A stretch of 64,000 nt of DNA from Rapana venosa (taxonomy: Eukaryota; Mollusca; Gastropoda; Neogastropoda; Muricidae), in NCBI GenBank assembly GCA_028751875.1, contig CM054158.1:48199831-48263830 (forward strand). Reading direction: 5' to 3'. The notes below the pieces were generated by a model that saw nothing but the letters and a program-made list of their open reading frames with translations, searched no databases and was not told the origin of the DNA. The position numbers and the translations under genes were made by a program. Below, one piece after another: positions 39,201 to 50,539 of this stretch (within the stretch, counting starts at the first letter, position 1; each line of letters opens with the position of its first letter).

Positions 39201-40032
39201 TACTTGTACTCCTGATTTTCTTACTCCCGCTGGGAGACAGCGTGTACCCCCGAGTTACGTTTTATTTATAGATTAGGAAACCACAGAAAAGGGAATCCTC
39301 TGACGTAGGCAGGGAAGCGGAGACACGGGATACCCCTATACATTTTTTTTTCTGGGAGCGGTATTTCCTCACTTAAAGTAAAGAGTTGTACCCCGTGTAA
39401 CAAATGATCGAGGCCATGTTGGCTAAAATGGAACCCACCAAAAAAAAAAAAAATGAAAGGTTAGCAGAGGAATTAAAACAAAGTAAAACAGAACAACTTA
39501 AAACAACGATGAATCCGAACGGAAAATAACAGCAGACCCGAAAATAAACTTAAGGGAATAAAAATGTCGTCCCAGATGATCAAGATTATGTTTTGTGGAG
39601 GGTTGGAGCACGGGTGACTGTCACCAGTTCTTCAACAACCTCCAGTCCCTCGGGGGTGACCAGAGCGGATGGGAACCACAGACTCGTCACCAGAGTTCGC
39701 GTTCGAGCCAGGCATCGACATTTGAACTCTGGCGGGCCTTCTGTACGGGCCTACAGCCCAAGACAACAAATAACAGACCCTGTGAGGCTTCAGAATGATG
39801 GACAGATCACTGAACTTGTTTCTATGGAACTGTCGCTCCGTTACTACCAAGTTTCATTATATATTAGGTTTAAATTCAGGGACAGATGTCGTACCATGTA
39901 TTGTGTCTCCAGTCCTTAAATGTAAAGTTTTGGGAGCTGCCAAACAATAGACGGGTATTACTACCTACCCCCCACAGGTTAGTAACATAGTAGAGACAGT
40001 GTATAATTTTAGTGACGTATATTAGCATTCAG

Positions 40033-40315
40033 GGGACGGGATAGCTCAGTGGTCGGAGCACTCGCTTTCCCCCAGCCAAGTTAAGCAGCGTCGAGCGTGG
40101 TTACCAGTTGGATTGGTGACCGTTTGCGCCACGCCTTGGCTTCAGTACAGTTCCCCCAGTTCACCCAGCTGTAAATGGGTACCTGTCCTCTTTAGGGTCA
40201 GGGAAGGTAAAGCAGCGAGGGAGAGGAGATGGGCGCCACCCTCGATATGCTGGCCCTAGAGAAGTGAGGTCTCTGACGCCTCGCTCCCCTACGACCTTAT
40301 AGGTTATGGAACACC
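40033..40315 (+). mobile_element. SINE family C (tRNA + 5S-like head) with 15-bp duplication
   Basis: Flanked by TATATTAGCATTCAG at 40018-40032 and 40316-40330. Head GGACGGGATAGCTCAGTGGT then CGGAGCACTCGC; 5S-like part AAGTTAAGCAGCGTCGAGCG and TGGTTACCAGTTGGATTGGT (40078-40120). Inserted in the endonuclease part of the host LINE. Best bounded copy. Confidence 0.93.
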
Positions 40316-40579
40316 TATATTAGCATTCAGTGAAAGTTTACACCAGTGGCCTCTCCAGTAGCCAACATTCGGCACATGCAAGTACAGCAACGCAATCCAG
40401 ATGTCGCTGGAAGAAAGAGTGTAATATTGTTGATATTTATTATCCTAAAGGCTGTGCCTCTCCGCTAGACACGAGTGGGTTAAAAATCTGGATCGTAGAC
40501 ATAGATGGGGGACTTCAACTGGCCATCCGAGCTGGGGGTGTAAAGGTAGGGGAGGGGGGGAGGCGTCTGCTCCGGGAGG

Positions 40580-40612
40580 AGGGGGATGGGGGGGGGGGGG
40601 GGGGGGGGAGAG
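40580..40612. repeat. Poly-G tract
   Basis: About 24 G with a single break; gives false Gly/Pro frames on either strand. Confidence 0.85.
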
Positions 40613-40784
40613 GGGGAGCTCCACCAAAACATGGAATCAGACCTGGTGCTTTTAAATGATGGGTCGTACACCAGGATCACCGACAGACGTGCTGATGGAC
40701 CCACAGGTTTTAGACATAACATTAGTCAGTGCAGACCTCACGTTATTTTTTAGTACCTGGAAAACTGAAGTCGACCCCCTGCAA

Positions 40785-40928
40785 TCCAATCCAATCCAAT
40801 CCTGTTGTTTATAGCTCCGCCGACCACACAGGCCATATCAGGGCTTTGACCTCGTCAAAGTTTAAATCTCAGATTTAAAATGTGCCACTACACACATATT
40901 AAAACGGTGTAAAACCAACTCTACAGTC
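40785..40928 (-). mobile_element. LINE family A, short copy with target-site duplication
   Basis: Starts AATCCAATCCAATCCAATCC, ends CAACTCTAC. AGTCGACCCC stands on both sides (about 40770-40779 and 40927-40936). 5' truncation in the LINE sense. Confidence 0.8.
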
Positions 40929-41162
40929 GACCCCATTCACTCAGACCATTGCCCCATAATCGTTGATATTAACATGGTTTTTCAGAGAACAGAAAATGTA
41001 ACACGTAACTACATACAATTATGAAAAGGCCGACTGGAGTCAGTTTAAAAGCGTTCTTGAAAACAGCTGTAACGGATCAGTCACCAATATAAACACCTAT
41101 CACGAAAATATATTTTTTTTAAGTAATAATGGCAGCAGCAGACATGTACATCCCCTTAAAAC

Positions 41163-41263
41163 CCAATCCAATCCAGTCCTGCTGTTAATAGCCCCACACA
41201 CCACAGAGGCCATTCAGGGCTGTCACCTCGTCAGCTTTTAAATCTGGGATTAAAACTGTGCAG
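41163..41263 (-). mobile_element. LINE family A, short copy with 8-bp duplication
   Basis: CCAATCCAATCCAGTCCTGC to AAACTGTGCAG, flanked by CTTAAAAC on both sides. Confidence 0.72.
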
Positions 41264-41732
41264 CTTAAAACGCACAAAGTCATGACTGTAGACCACAAAT
41301 TAACCCCTGGTGGACTGTGGAATACCAGGAGGCCGTTTAAAATAAGAAAAGGGCATGCACCTTTTCTTTGCAAAACACCCTACTGAAGAAAACCTAGCAC
41401 AGAAGGAGGCACAACGGACATGCCACAAAGTGCCGAAACAAAATTGTTTCAACAAGATCAACCTAATTATAGAAGCTTGCCTCTGGCAGGAACCAGATAC
41501 CCAAAATAAGAAAGGGAATTAACCTGGAGTCTTCTGTGGGAGTTCGAAATAAAGAGACCAAGAACCACAAAGAGAAAGCTTAAGTACAATCCCAGACTTT
41601 TGCATGCGTCAGCCAGTCTGGCTTCTTAAGTAGAGCACAAGGAGAGAGGAGACTAGGAAAGGGGAGGTCACCATCCCCAACCTGACAATAACAATATAAT
41701 AAATGCTCCCTTGGACAAAAAAAAGAATTTGT

Positions 41733-41832
41733 TCAATCCAATCCAATCCTGTTGTTTATTGCCCCGCCGACCACAGAGGCCATATCAGGGCTGTCACCTG
41801 GCCAAATTTCAAATCTCAGATTAAAACTGAAT
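41733..41832 (-). mobile_element. LINE family A, short copy
   Basis: CAATCCAATCCAATCCTGTT, CCGCCGACCACAGAGGCCAT, ends AGATTAAAACTG. Possible GAATTTGT/GAATTAGT flanks. Confidence 0.72.
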
Positions 41833-41946
41833 TAGTAACAGTGTTGCAGCAGGTCAACATTTTTTTTTTTTTAAAGCAACAGGACCAGACCCGGTTTCCT
41901 AACAGATGCTGGGTAGAGTCCCACCACGGTTTGTAGAACAGTTATT

Positions 41947-41952
<6 letters not shown>

Positions 41953-42031
<79 letters not shown>
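41953..42031. repeat. (TA)n microsatellite
   Basis: About 39 pure TA units in the host LINE between linker and RT. Confidence 0.97.
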
Positions 42032-42033
<2 letters not shown>

Positions 42034-43204
42034 CAATGCTAGCAGGAGGGAGTCATCCCCCAGGACTGCAGGGATGCCGTTGTGGTCGGCATCCTAACCG
42101 CAGACAAGCGTAAGCATTCACCAGACAGCTACCGTCCTATCTCCCTCACATCCCACATTGGGAAAATTTATGAAAAAAATAGTTAAAAACCGTCTCAAAT
42201 TCTTTCTTGATAAAAAATAACATTCCTTCCTTCCAAGCTGAGATTAGAAAATACCCTAGTTATGCCGACCACGTTGGCGCCCTCGGTGCTTGCTAAGGAA
42301 AAGCAAGGTTTTTTGCAACCTTTTTAGACATAAAGGGAGCATATGACTCGGTCTGACACAACAAACTGCTGCACAAATTAACAAAAAATTGGCTTGTTTG
42401 GGCATATTTATAATTTTATTAAATAATTTGCTTTCTAACAGAATTTTAACAGTAAGAATAGGCAACTCTTTTTCAGCAACACATAAAATATACACAGGTG
42501 TCCCGAAGGGTAGCATTATAGTACCCACCTTCTTTAACACCATGGTGTACGACTTGAACTGGATTTAGAACAGACTTCTAAGGTTATGTATGCAGATGAT
42601 CTGGCCATCTGGACAGAGGTGAACTCTCAATTCAAAAGAAATAACTACAAAACGGCAGTGATACTGCACCAGAGAAACAAATAAAGTTTGTGCATATATG
42701 TACCTTAACGGATTCCAGCCGAGTCCTGCAAAAACAGTGTTTTATATTTTTTTCTAGGAGGAAAGATACCAACCTAAGTATGTATTTATATGATACTATA
42801 TTAACCCAGGCAGAATTTGTCAAGTTTCTGGGGATGATTTTCACCAAAAACCTATCATGGGTAAAACACATTGACCATTTTATCAACAAAGCAACCTAGG
42901 CTGTTAACCTCATTTCAAGAGAAAAGTGGGCCTCCGACCCTAAGGTGCTGGCAAGCCTGGTGGGGGCTCTGGTTTTATCCAGGCTCCTTGACAGACACAA
43001 GGCCTTTTCACGGCTACATCGTACCCCATCCTAAAGGCTCCAGAGGGTCAAGACCAAAATATTAAAAAGAGCACTAGATCTACCCCTGTATGCGGTAAAC
43101 GACAACCTGTACAGGGACGTCGGTGGCTCTCCTTACCAGAGACCATTCCACTGAGATGTCCAGTCCATGCAGTTTTAACCTTTTTGGCCAAAACCACTCT
43201 TACA

Positions 43205-43370
43205 TTTAAAAAAAAATTCTTTTATATCGAGGATAATGGAATAAGCAATTATGTGTTTTTTTACATCCAGTCCCCGTGTGTATGCGGTTTTGTAAATTAT
43301 CTGTTCCCACCGGCACACAATGGCCTACTCTTACGAAAAAGAGGAACAGGATTTAAGGTGTGCGCCTTCA
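43205..43370 (-). mobile_element. SINE family B inside the LINE
   Basis: TTCTTTTATATCGAGGATAA, CATCCAGTCCCCGTGTGTAT, TTCCCACCGGCACACAATGG, AACAGGATTTAAGGTGTGCG, then truncated. Confidence 0.8.
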
Positions 43371-43920
43371 GGATGCTTTTCGGCCTCCATTACACACTCA
43401 GTCACAGGTTAAAGCTGGCTGAGAAAATAATACCTACCCCTTTATATTTCAAATCCACTCTGCAAGCTTCCCAGCTACACCTGGAACAGGAGGCTCAAAT
43501 GCCCAGGGTGCCACCTCTGTGGTGGGTATGGGAACGTCCACATTTCGACCTGGAGTTGGACAATTACTCCAAGCGAGTAGAACTGAAGAAATTGGCTAAT
43601 AAAGCCAAAGAAGAAAAAGTACGGGGACTGGGACAGCTGCAGGTTTACACTGATGGTTTCCAAACTGAACCCAATCATGGTGGACTGCACTTTCTCCATT
43701 CCCCAGCTAAAAATAATGAAGTCTTTTCAGCTGAAAAGGGACATTTCTATTTTTGCTGTTGACTGGTAGCTATTTGGATGTCCCATGTTTTTCTGAGTGA
43801 TTACCTAACCTCCCTCTGCAAGCCATTGTTCTCACATATTCCAAATCTGCCTTTTTGGCACTAAGAAATATAAACTCCTATAACACAAGAGAAATTGTGC
43901 AAGAAACAGCACACTTAGTA

Positions 43921-44245
43921 ATAGGGGGTGGGGGGTGCAATCAGTATAAATAGCATCCCCACCTTCTGGAAACTATATGCTAGGAATTCCCTCTTTTCTA
44001 TCCCTCTTTCTGTTTTTGCCTTGTTCCTTTTCTTCCTGTCGCCTCCTTCTCGTTTATTTTCTGCCTACTTCAGTTCTTGGTCCATTCTCCTGCCTTTTTT
44101 CCAGACAGACTTAAAAAGATAACAATTCTCTCCCATCCCCAAGTCGATTGTGCTGGGTTTAACTTGTCAGGTGCTTTAACGGCAGTGCAACGCATTTTCG
44201 CTTATATGACGAGCGTTGGACAAAGAAGAAAGAAGAAGAATACAT
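43921..44245 (+). mobile_element. SINE-like family E with (GAA)n tail, inside RNase H of the LINE
   Basis: ATCAGTATAAATAGCATCCC, CACCTTCTGGAAACTATATG, TTCTTGGTCCATTCTCCTGC, AACTTGTCAGGTGCTTTAAC, GGCAGTGCAACGCATTTTCG, CTTATATGACGAGCGTTGGA, CAAAGAAGAAAGAAGAAGAA. RNase H coding resumes directly after the tail. Confidence 0.85.
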
Positions 44246-44399
44246 CAAATGATTATTAAAGGTACCACCCTGACCTGGATCCCTGCTTATGTGGGGATCA
44301 GCCAAGGCAGGGGCAGAGGGCCTAACAAGCCAACAGCCCCTGACTGTGGGTCTGTCTGTCACAGAGGCCAAAGCCAAACTGAAGAAAGCCGTCAGGGAG

Positions 44400-44535
44400 C
44401 AGTGGCAGGCCAGGGCAGGGCAGGGCAGGGGAGAGCAGGAAAGGGCAGGGCATGGCAGGGCATGGCATGGCAGGGCATGGCATGGCATGGCATGGCAGGG
44501 CAGGGCAGGGCAGGGCAGGGCAGGGCAGGGCAGTG
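44400..44535. repeat. Pentamer minisatellite GGGCA / TGGCA
   Basis: About 27 units of GGGCA or TGGCA mixed with GGGAGAGCAG at the start. It grew in the LINE C-terminal part after WIPAYVGI. Pro-Cys-His and Gly-Gln-Ala frames are artefacts. Confidence 0.92.
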
Positions 44536-45054
44536 CATTAGTTGGGATGTCCAACCCAGAAGAAGAGAGACTTTTTCAATATCCCCAGGCATATTTCCCA
44601 ATTAATGTTTAAGAACAAATAGTATCAAAACAGAACATTATCTAACTAATTGCGAGTGAGGGAAACCAATTACAGTTCCCCCTTTTTTTTTTTATTCATA
44701 GCAGCTGATGAACAAAGAATTTACTTCACCGATGACCAAACTAGCAACAGAAAATATAGCTTTTATTATTCCACGATCCACAAAGGATCAAAAGGTTAGT
44801 CTTGCCTCCTGTGGACCTGGAGACCATCCACTCCAGCAAACTAAGGCATCTTTTCTAAGATGACCATCGTTCAAAACATAAGACGGGAGCGATTGGGTTG
44901 TTCCCCCCACCCGTCTGATTTTAAAGTAAAATGTACACGTTGACAGGAAGAAGGGCGCGTGCCTCCTTGCCATTGAAGGGAACAATTTCCCCACCTGTCA
45001 CTCTAGATTCACTGGACCTATCCCTATGGGAATTATATTATTAACAACCTCTCA

Positions 45055-45300
45055 ATGGCAGACATCCCTGCCAAGCAAACTGACCTGGAAAGCAAAATGG
45101 ATGCATTCATTGAAGACGTCAAAGTGCAGGTGAAAAACGAAGTAGGTGTCCACTGCAGAGACAAAATTGACACATTGGATACTGACATCAATAAACTTGG
45201 GTCTGACATTATACACCTTAAACAATGGGCTTCTAGAAAGAGAAGGTCAGTCACTTAAAACCCAGCTCGGAACAGTGCCATCCGACTTTAAAAAAAAACT
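45055..45300 (+). pseudogene. Coiled-coil N-terminal part of an ORF1-like protein
   Basis: MADIPAKQTDLESKMDAFIE to DIINLKQW-type heptads: 68 codons with leucine/isoleucine spacing of a coiled coil. A frameshift near 45225 moves the likely continuation (LLEREGQSLKTQLGTVPSDF) to another frame and then to the long ORF from 45357. Nucleic-acid-binding ORF1 proteins of LINEs often begin like this. Confidence 0.5.
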
Positions 45301-45356
45301 TACTTGAATCAAAGCAAACAAAAAATGCGGAAATTCAAACATCCCCGGACACAACC

Positions 45357-46496
45357 ATGGCCATCAGTCCAGCCGCCAAAGAACACATTTCCGTGACACA
45401 TGCTCCTGATGACAGCGATAGAAATGACCACTATAACAAAGACAGTAGCCACAGCGACCACAGCCATCAAAACTCGTTGATGAGGCCTCATAACGATGAC
45501 ATTTCTTTACAAGTCGATAGTAGTGACCGAAAATCTGACTGGCCTAGATATAACATCCCCACATCAAACATATGCTCCGTACTTGAACACATGAAAGAGC
45601 CAACTGACAAAGAAACAAGTGTGCCAAGTGAAACAACGGTCCTGTTTTCAGATTCCAAGTCCACACAAGTAGCAGCCAAACCATCTGTTCTACAAGTTTT
45701 GAACCAACTATCTATTCCGGAAAGAACAACCATTCTTCTGCTTGGTGATTCCATCTTTAGATTTATCAACCCAAAAAGACTGTCTCCCCGCAATGAATCT
45801 ATGTTCAAAGTTTGTGTTCCAGGAATGACTGTTAATGACTTGTATTCATGGCTTCTTTCCAACCAACATTTTTCTGGCATCAACTATGTTGTTACTCATG
45901 TTGGTGTCCACTCCTGCCCTTCAGGCCCTGTTCAAGCAGAGGACTGGGCCAAACTGATCCGCCGCTGCAGGGACGTGTTCCCAGGGGCCAGGCTGGCCTT
46001 CAGCTCCATCCTCCCAGCCAGAGGCCGACATCCCCTCAACAACGCCATCCGGCCCTCCAACAGCAGCCTCCACACTGCCTGTCAACAGCTGAACGTGACG
46101 TGTATTGACCATGACTCAACCTTCACCACTCCTTCAGGTGCTCCTCGGCTTGCTCTTTACCAGGACCTAACCCACCCCAGTGCCAGAGGCACGGCAAGAC
46201 TGTCTGCCAATATCAAGACTTTGTGGAGGACACAACAAGACTGGCCTCAGCAAACACCCAAGGGGCCAGGGCCTCCTTTGACTCACCGGTTGGGGGACCC
46301 GGGAGGGCCACTGCACCCGTGGTCAAAAGTTCCCCACGCCCTCCATCCGGACAGTGCCAAGGAGCTGGCCCCCTCATTTCCGGTGCTGGTGGGTATGGAG
46401 GGCCCTTTTAAACCGAGGCATTCCGCGGGGTGCTGCTGCGGGCCCCTTTGCCCCTATTTCCCCTCCCAGGTCTTTCTCTTCCACCCCCCGTTTTAA
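45357..46496 (+). CDS. SGNH-hydrolase (GDSL esterase) domain protein, retrotransposon ORF1 type
   Basis: 379 codons. Residues 1-110 are polar and His/Ser/Asp-rich. The SGNH fold starts at 125: TILLLGDSIFRFI (Ser of GDS, 131), then YVVTHVGVHSCPSG (177-190) in the place of the GxND block but without its Asn, SSILPARGRHPLNNA (216-230), and LYQDLTHPSARGTA (267-280) with the Asp-x-x-His of block V. So the Ser-Asp-His triad is present, while the oxyanion Asn is doubtful. Esterase domains of this type are known in ORF1 of CR1-like LINEs. It stands on the same strand 0.75 kb after an RNase H LINE. After residue 290 the frame runs into Pro-rich sequence and then damaged sequence, so the natural end is unclear. 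Confidence 0.75.
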   Translation: MAISPAAKEHISVTHAPDDSDRNDHYNKDSSHSDHSHQNSLMRPHNDDISLQVDSSDRKSDWPRYNIPTSNICSVLEHMKEPTDKETSVPSETTVLFSDSKSTQVAAKPSVLQVLNQLSIPERTTILLLGDSIFRFINPKRLSPRNESMFKVCVPGMTVNDLYSWLLSNQHFSGINYVVTHVGVHSCPSGPVQAEDWAKLIRRCRDVFPGARLAFSSILPARGRHPLNNAIRPSNSSLHTACQQLNVTCIDHDSTFTTPSGAPRLALYQDLTHPSARGTARLSANIKTLWRTQQDWPQQTPKGPGPPLTHRLGDPGGPLHPWSKVPHALHPDSAKELAPSFPVLVGMEGPFKPRHSAGCCCGPLCPYFPSQVFLFHPPF

Positions 46497-46499
46497 AAC

Positions 46500-49130
46500 C
46501 CTGTCCCAGCCCTTTTGAATTTTGCACTTTTTCCAAATAACCCAAAACATTTTTAAAAACCCCCCCTTTCTTTGATAAAATTTTGATTTTCAAATGTTTC
46601 AATTTAAAAATTTCTTTGCTTTATATTCATTTTAAAAATTTTCATTGATTTATGATTTTGGGTTTACCGTTTGGGGCTTGGTTTTTGGGTGACCCGTGGG
46701 TTTGGGGCCCCGCAGCAGCGGGCAAATTTGGACGGGGTTAGGACTCAAAACCGCCCCCCCCCCCAACCCCCAGAAATTTGTAAATATGTCAATGACACTA
46801 ACTTTTAAAAAGACTTAAAAAGCTTTCTCCTCAGGGTTTTTTAACCAAATGCAAAATGGCTCAAACAACAAATTGAAAACCCTGGAATACACCCCCGGAA
46901 AACCAACGAAAAAACAGTGCGGCAAACGTCATCCCCTGCAGCGTTTCCCCTCCCTCCCCCTCCCTCCTCACCCCGGGCCCTCACTACCACCCCTTTCCCC
47001 CAGCCAAAACATGTTTAAATTTTCCCTTGTCCTCCAGATGTTTCATCCTTTGTCGTGATTCTAATGGTTCTGCCCTTTGATGTGTGTTTTGATTTTTTTT
47101 TAAAACTAAAAAATCCCCTAAACGGGCCCCCCTGTTTTTTTCTTTCTTCCATTCCGGGGACTCGCCACCCTTGTCAAATTTTTCCCATTTACATATTTTC
47201 TCCCTCCCCTCCCCCCTTTTTTTTTTCTGATAGTCATAGTCAATCCCCAAACTTCTTTTTCAACCTTTTTGCCCCCCCTTCAAACTTCTAAAATGTTTTT
47301 CTAAAACCCTAAATTTTTGCTGCCCTGAGGCCAAGCCGATTTAAAATTTCTGAAACAAAAAAAATTTTGATCTAACCTTTTTTACAAAAAAACTTGGCTA
47401 AAAACCATTTAAAAGGTCACAAACCCAAAAAAGAAAAAAAACTAACCCCCCGGGCCCTTACAAAACCTTTTTTTCCCCCCAATCTCCCGTGGGGGGCATT
47501 CCCCACCCACAAAAAAAGACACTCTAAATCCAACTTTTTTATCTGTCCCCCTTCCTTTTTTCACCCGAACCCTTTCGAAGTCTGGGGAAACTAAAACCTC
47601 CCCTTTTCCTGGCCACTCTTTATTTTCGTTCCCTTTATCGTCCACCTCCCAACCTAGAAAAAATTTGGGGGTCTTCAGTTTTCCACCAAGGTTTCAATCA
47701 CTCCTTGCCCTTTTCCCCTTCCTCTCCCCCCAAGAAACTTATCATTTTTGGGGTGCCCTTAAAACTTCCATTTTGGACAACCAAGTCCTCTCCTGATTTT
47801 AAGGGGCTTTCTAAATTCTTTGTCAAACCCCACTCTTTTTCCCCAGCGGGGAAAACAACCCAAAAAACACAAAACTGGCCCATTTTAGACTGGCTTATCA
47901 CGTTTTTTCACAAGGGTCTAGTCACATCTCATCGGTACCCCTGTCATGACGAACTGCTCCCCGATCATTCTATCTTTTTTTTTTTTTTTCCCAAATAAAA
48001 TTGAAAAACCCTATCAAAAGAAAAAGGGGGGCATTACCCGTTGAAACTTCAAGGCCTAGATTTTCAAACTTTTTTTTTCCCCAAAGGTGCTAAAACGTCT
48101 ATCCAAAACCCCTTTCCCCTAAAAAGCCCCAACCCCTAGTTGAGCAGGGGCCCCTTTCCCTCGACCATCTCCGGGCCTGATGGGCCCTGTGCCCCTAAGA
48201 GTTTAATGAAAGTTACCAGGATGGGGGAACTATTGGGTACACAGAAGGAAGGCCCTATTTATTTTCTCTCAAAAGGGAAAACCAAGAGAAAACATTAAAA
48301 AGGGGCCGTCCAAAAACCCTTTTTCTTTTTAAATTTTTTAAAAAATTTATTTTTCTGCATGTATTGAAAACCGGTTTAAAAAAGATTTCCCCCCCTAAAC
48401 TTATCAGCGTTTAAAACAGTCGGGTTTTTTTATGAAAAATTTGTTTACTTTGGGTAATAATTTTAAAGATTATTTTTTTGCCCTGTTTTAACCCCTTAAA
48501 AAAAAAAAAATCACCCTGGGTTTTATTATTTAAAATTGTCAATTTTGAAAAAGAAATTCGACCCCCTTAGTTTGGGTTTTTATTTTCCCAAAGTCATGAA
48601 GGCATAGGGTTTTTGGAGACGTGTTTCAATGGGTCAAAAACATTTTTTTACAAATATAAAATCAACGCCCTCTAAAGGGTTTAAATTTTTAAAAATGGTT
48701 TAAAAATTGAAAGGGGGTTGCAGGCGGGGTGACCCAAAAATCCCGGGCCCTACTTATTTTTTTTATTTGCCGAGTTTTTGGACTTAATGATTAAAGAAAA
48801 ATTAAATAAATTTAAAGGATACGCATTGGGGGAGTCAGAGCAAAAAATTTCCCCAAATATCGGGTTTCCCTAATTTTAAACTTAGGAGAAAAATATCATT
48901 TGAAAAATTCAAAACATATTCTTGAATTTTGGAAAAATCTCATTTTTTTTATCATAAATAGTGACAAAAGTCAATTATAGGGTTTTTGAAATTTAAAAAA
49001 GAATAAAGTAGTGTGCTCTGTCCCCCCCTTTAAAAATGACAGGGAATCCCCCCAAATTAAAAATTTTAGGAATTTTCTGGTTTACCCAAAATCTAAAGGC
49101 TTTGAAAATTTTGAATATAATGATACATTT
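46500..49130. other. Damaged, unassignable sequence
   Basis: Runs of 3-6 identical bases dominate (CCCC, TTTT, AAAA), as if base calls had been smeared. No feature can be supported. Frames of 60-97 codons here show no domain. Confidence 0.5.
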
Positions 49131-49139
49131 TCTGAAAAA

Positions 49140-49225
49140 AAAAAATTAATAATAAAAATAATAATTTTGGAATTTTTTATAGCCCCAAAATCTTGTAAAA
49201 AAAATCGAAGCCCTTCCCACTCAAT
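49140..49225 (-). mobile_element. L2-like LINE 3' tail, degraded
   Basis: AATAATAAAAATAATAATTT, GGAATTTTTTATAGCCCCAA, AATCTTGTAAAAAAAATCGA, AGCCCTTCC parallels the family tail with homopolymer changes. Confidence 0.5.
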
Positions 49226-50535
49226 CATTTAGGCGCATGAAACCCTTTCCCTAAAATTTAAAAATTGCAATTTAAAGTTTCTTTACAAAAGTTTTTTACC
49301 CCCACTTGGCAAATTTTGCCTTTTTTAGTCTTTTTATCTTGTCAAAACTTATTCACCTGGGGGATTCTTTAAACCAGTTTCCCCCCCTGACCTTTTCAAT
49401 AAAAGGTTACAAAAGCAAATGTTTTTCCCGTTTGTTTTGAGCAATAAACAAGATTAAAAAATAGTAGAAAAACGGCTATTAAAACCCCTTTCTCAAGGGG
49501 GGGATTTTGCATACCGATATAAAAAATATATTTTGCCTGGAAAAATTACATGGAAAAAAAAAATTAAAAGTTTTTAAAAACCCAAAAGGTAAATTTTGGG
49601 AAAAAAAAACATATCCAAATTCTCATAAAATTAAAAAAAACTATGGGATCAGATATTTTCAGCCCCAAATTTTTGAGCCTTTAATCCTTTTTGGGCACAA
49701 AACGTTTTAAAATTATAGGGTTTTTCCCCATGGTTTTCATTATCCCTCAAAGCACGAAAAAGCTTCCGAACCCTTTTTTTTAAAAAATTTAAAAAATAAC
49801 AGTAGGTAAATACAGTAATCAAAACAGTATTTTTAAAACAGAAAAGGGAAAAAATTTAAATTAAAAAACTTTTTTCAATGAAAAAGGTGAATTTATCAAT
49901 TTCAAAGAAATTTTGTTTAAAACTGTGGGTGCCTATTGACTTTCTTACTTTTCAGGGGTGGGTTTCTTTTTTGATAAACAGTAATAAGGAAAGCTGGAAT
50001 TCAAATAAGTGGGCAACTAAGTAATTAAACAAGGGGACACCCACAGTACTGGGGATCATTGAAGTGTAAATTTAAGGGGACAAAAAAAAATTTGAAAATC
50101 GGTATAGACAAAAAAACTTCCAAACTGTTGCACAAAGTGGAAAAGAAAAATACAGAACATTTCCCCTTGGAAAGAAAACTTTTTTAAAAAAAATAAAAAA
50201 AAAGAGTAAAACCCTTTAAAAGGGTGCAGGGTGAGAATAATTCACCGCATCATTGCAAAAAAACTGGTGTTTTAAAAGCTATGGGTTTTTGTGGGGAAAA
50301 CAAAAAAAAATTTTTTACTTTTTTGTAATGAGGGCCCCGAGACTCAAAAGAACACTTTTTATGGGATTGTAAATAAATTTTTTAAAAAAAAATTTTTTTC
50401 AGGTTTAGAAAATGTTATTAAAGTTTTGTTATCCTTTGTGTTCGACCCATGAAACCCCCAAAAAAAGCAGAGAGGCGCTGCTGTTTGGGAAAATTGGGGA
50501 GGGGAAAAAAATTTATTATAGTGGAGATGGGCCCT
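49226..50535. other. Damaged, unassignable sequence
   Basis: A-T homopolymer-rich; nothing supported. Confidence 0.45.
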
Positions 50536-50539
50536 TTTT

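Larger units (their letters stand above)
39780..44600 (+). mobile_element. RNase H LINE, near full-length ORF2, broken by insertions
   Basis: In order on plus: endonuclease start LFLWNCRSVTTKFHYIL (39820-39870), MGDFNWPSELGV (40505-40540), DLVLLNDGSYTRITDRRADG (40645-40705), SDHCPIIVDIN (40938-40970); linker HLFFAKHPTEENLAQ-like (41360-41400); RT: KHSPDSYRPISLTSHIGKIY (42112-42172), DIKGAYDSV-like (42327-42355), NRILTVRIGNS then GVPKGSIIVPTFFNTMVYDL (42435-42560), VMYADDLAIWTEV (42580-42620), VKFLGMIFTKNLSW (42818-42860); RNase H: LQVYTDGFQTEPNHGGLHFL (43637-43697) and TLTWIPAYVGIS (44268-44305). Nested in it: SINE C, three family A copies, a TA microsatellite, SINE B and SINE E. Many stops: inactive. 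Confidence 0.88.

Noticed and set aside
44159..44612. Pro-Cys-His and Gly-Gln-Ala repeat proteins
   Set aside because: Products of the GGCAG/GGCAT pentamer array inside a LINE.
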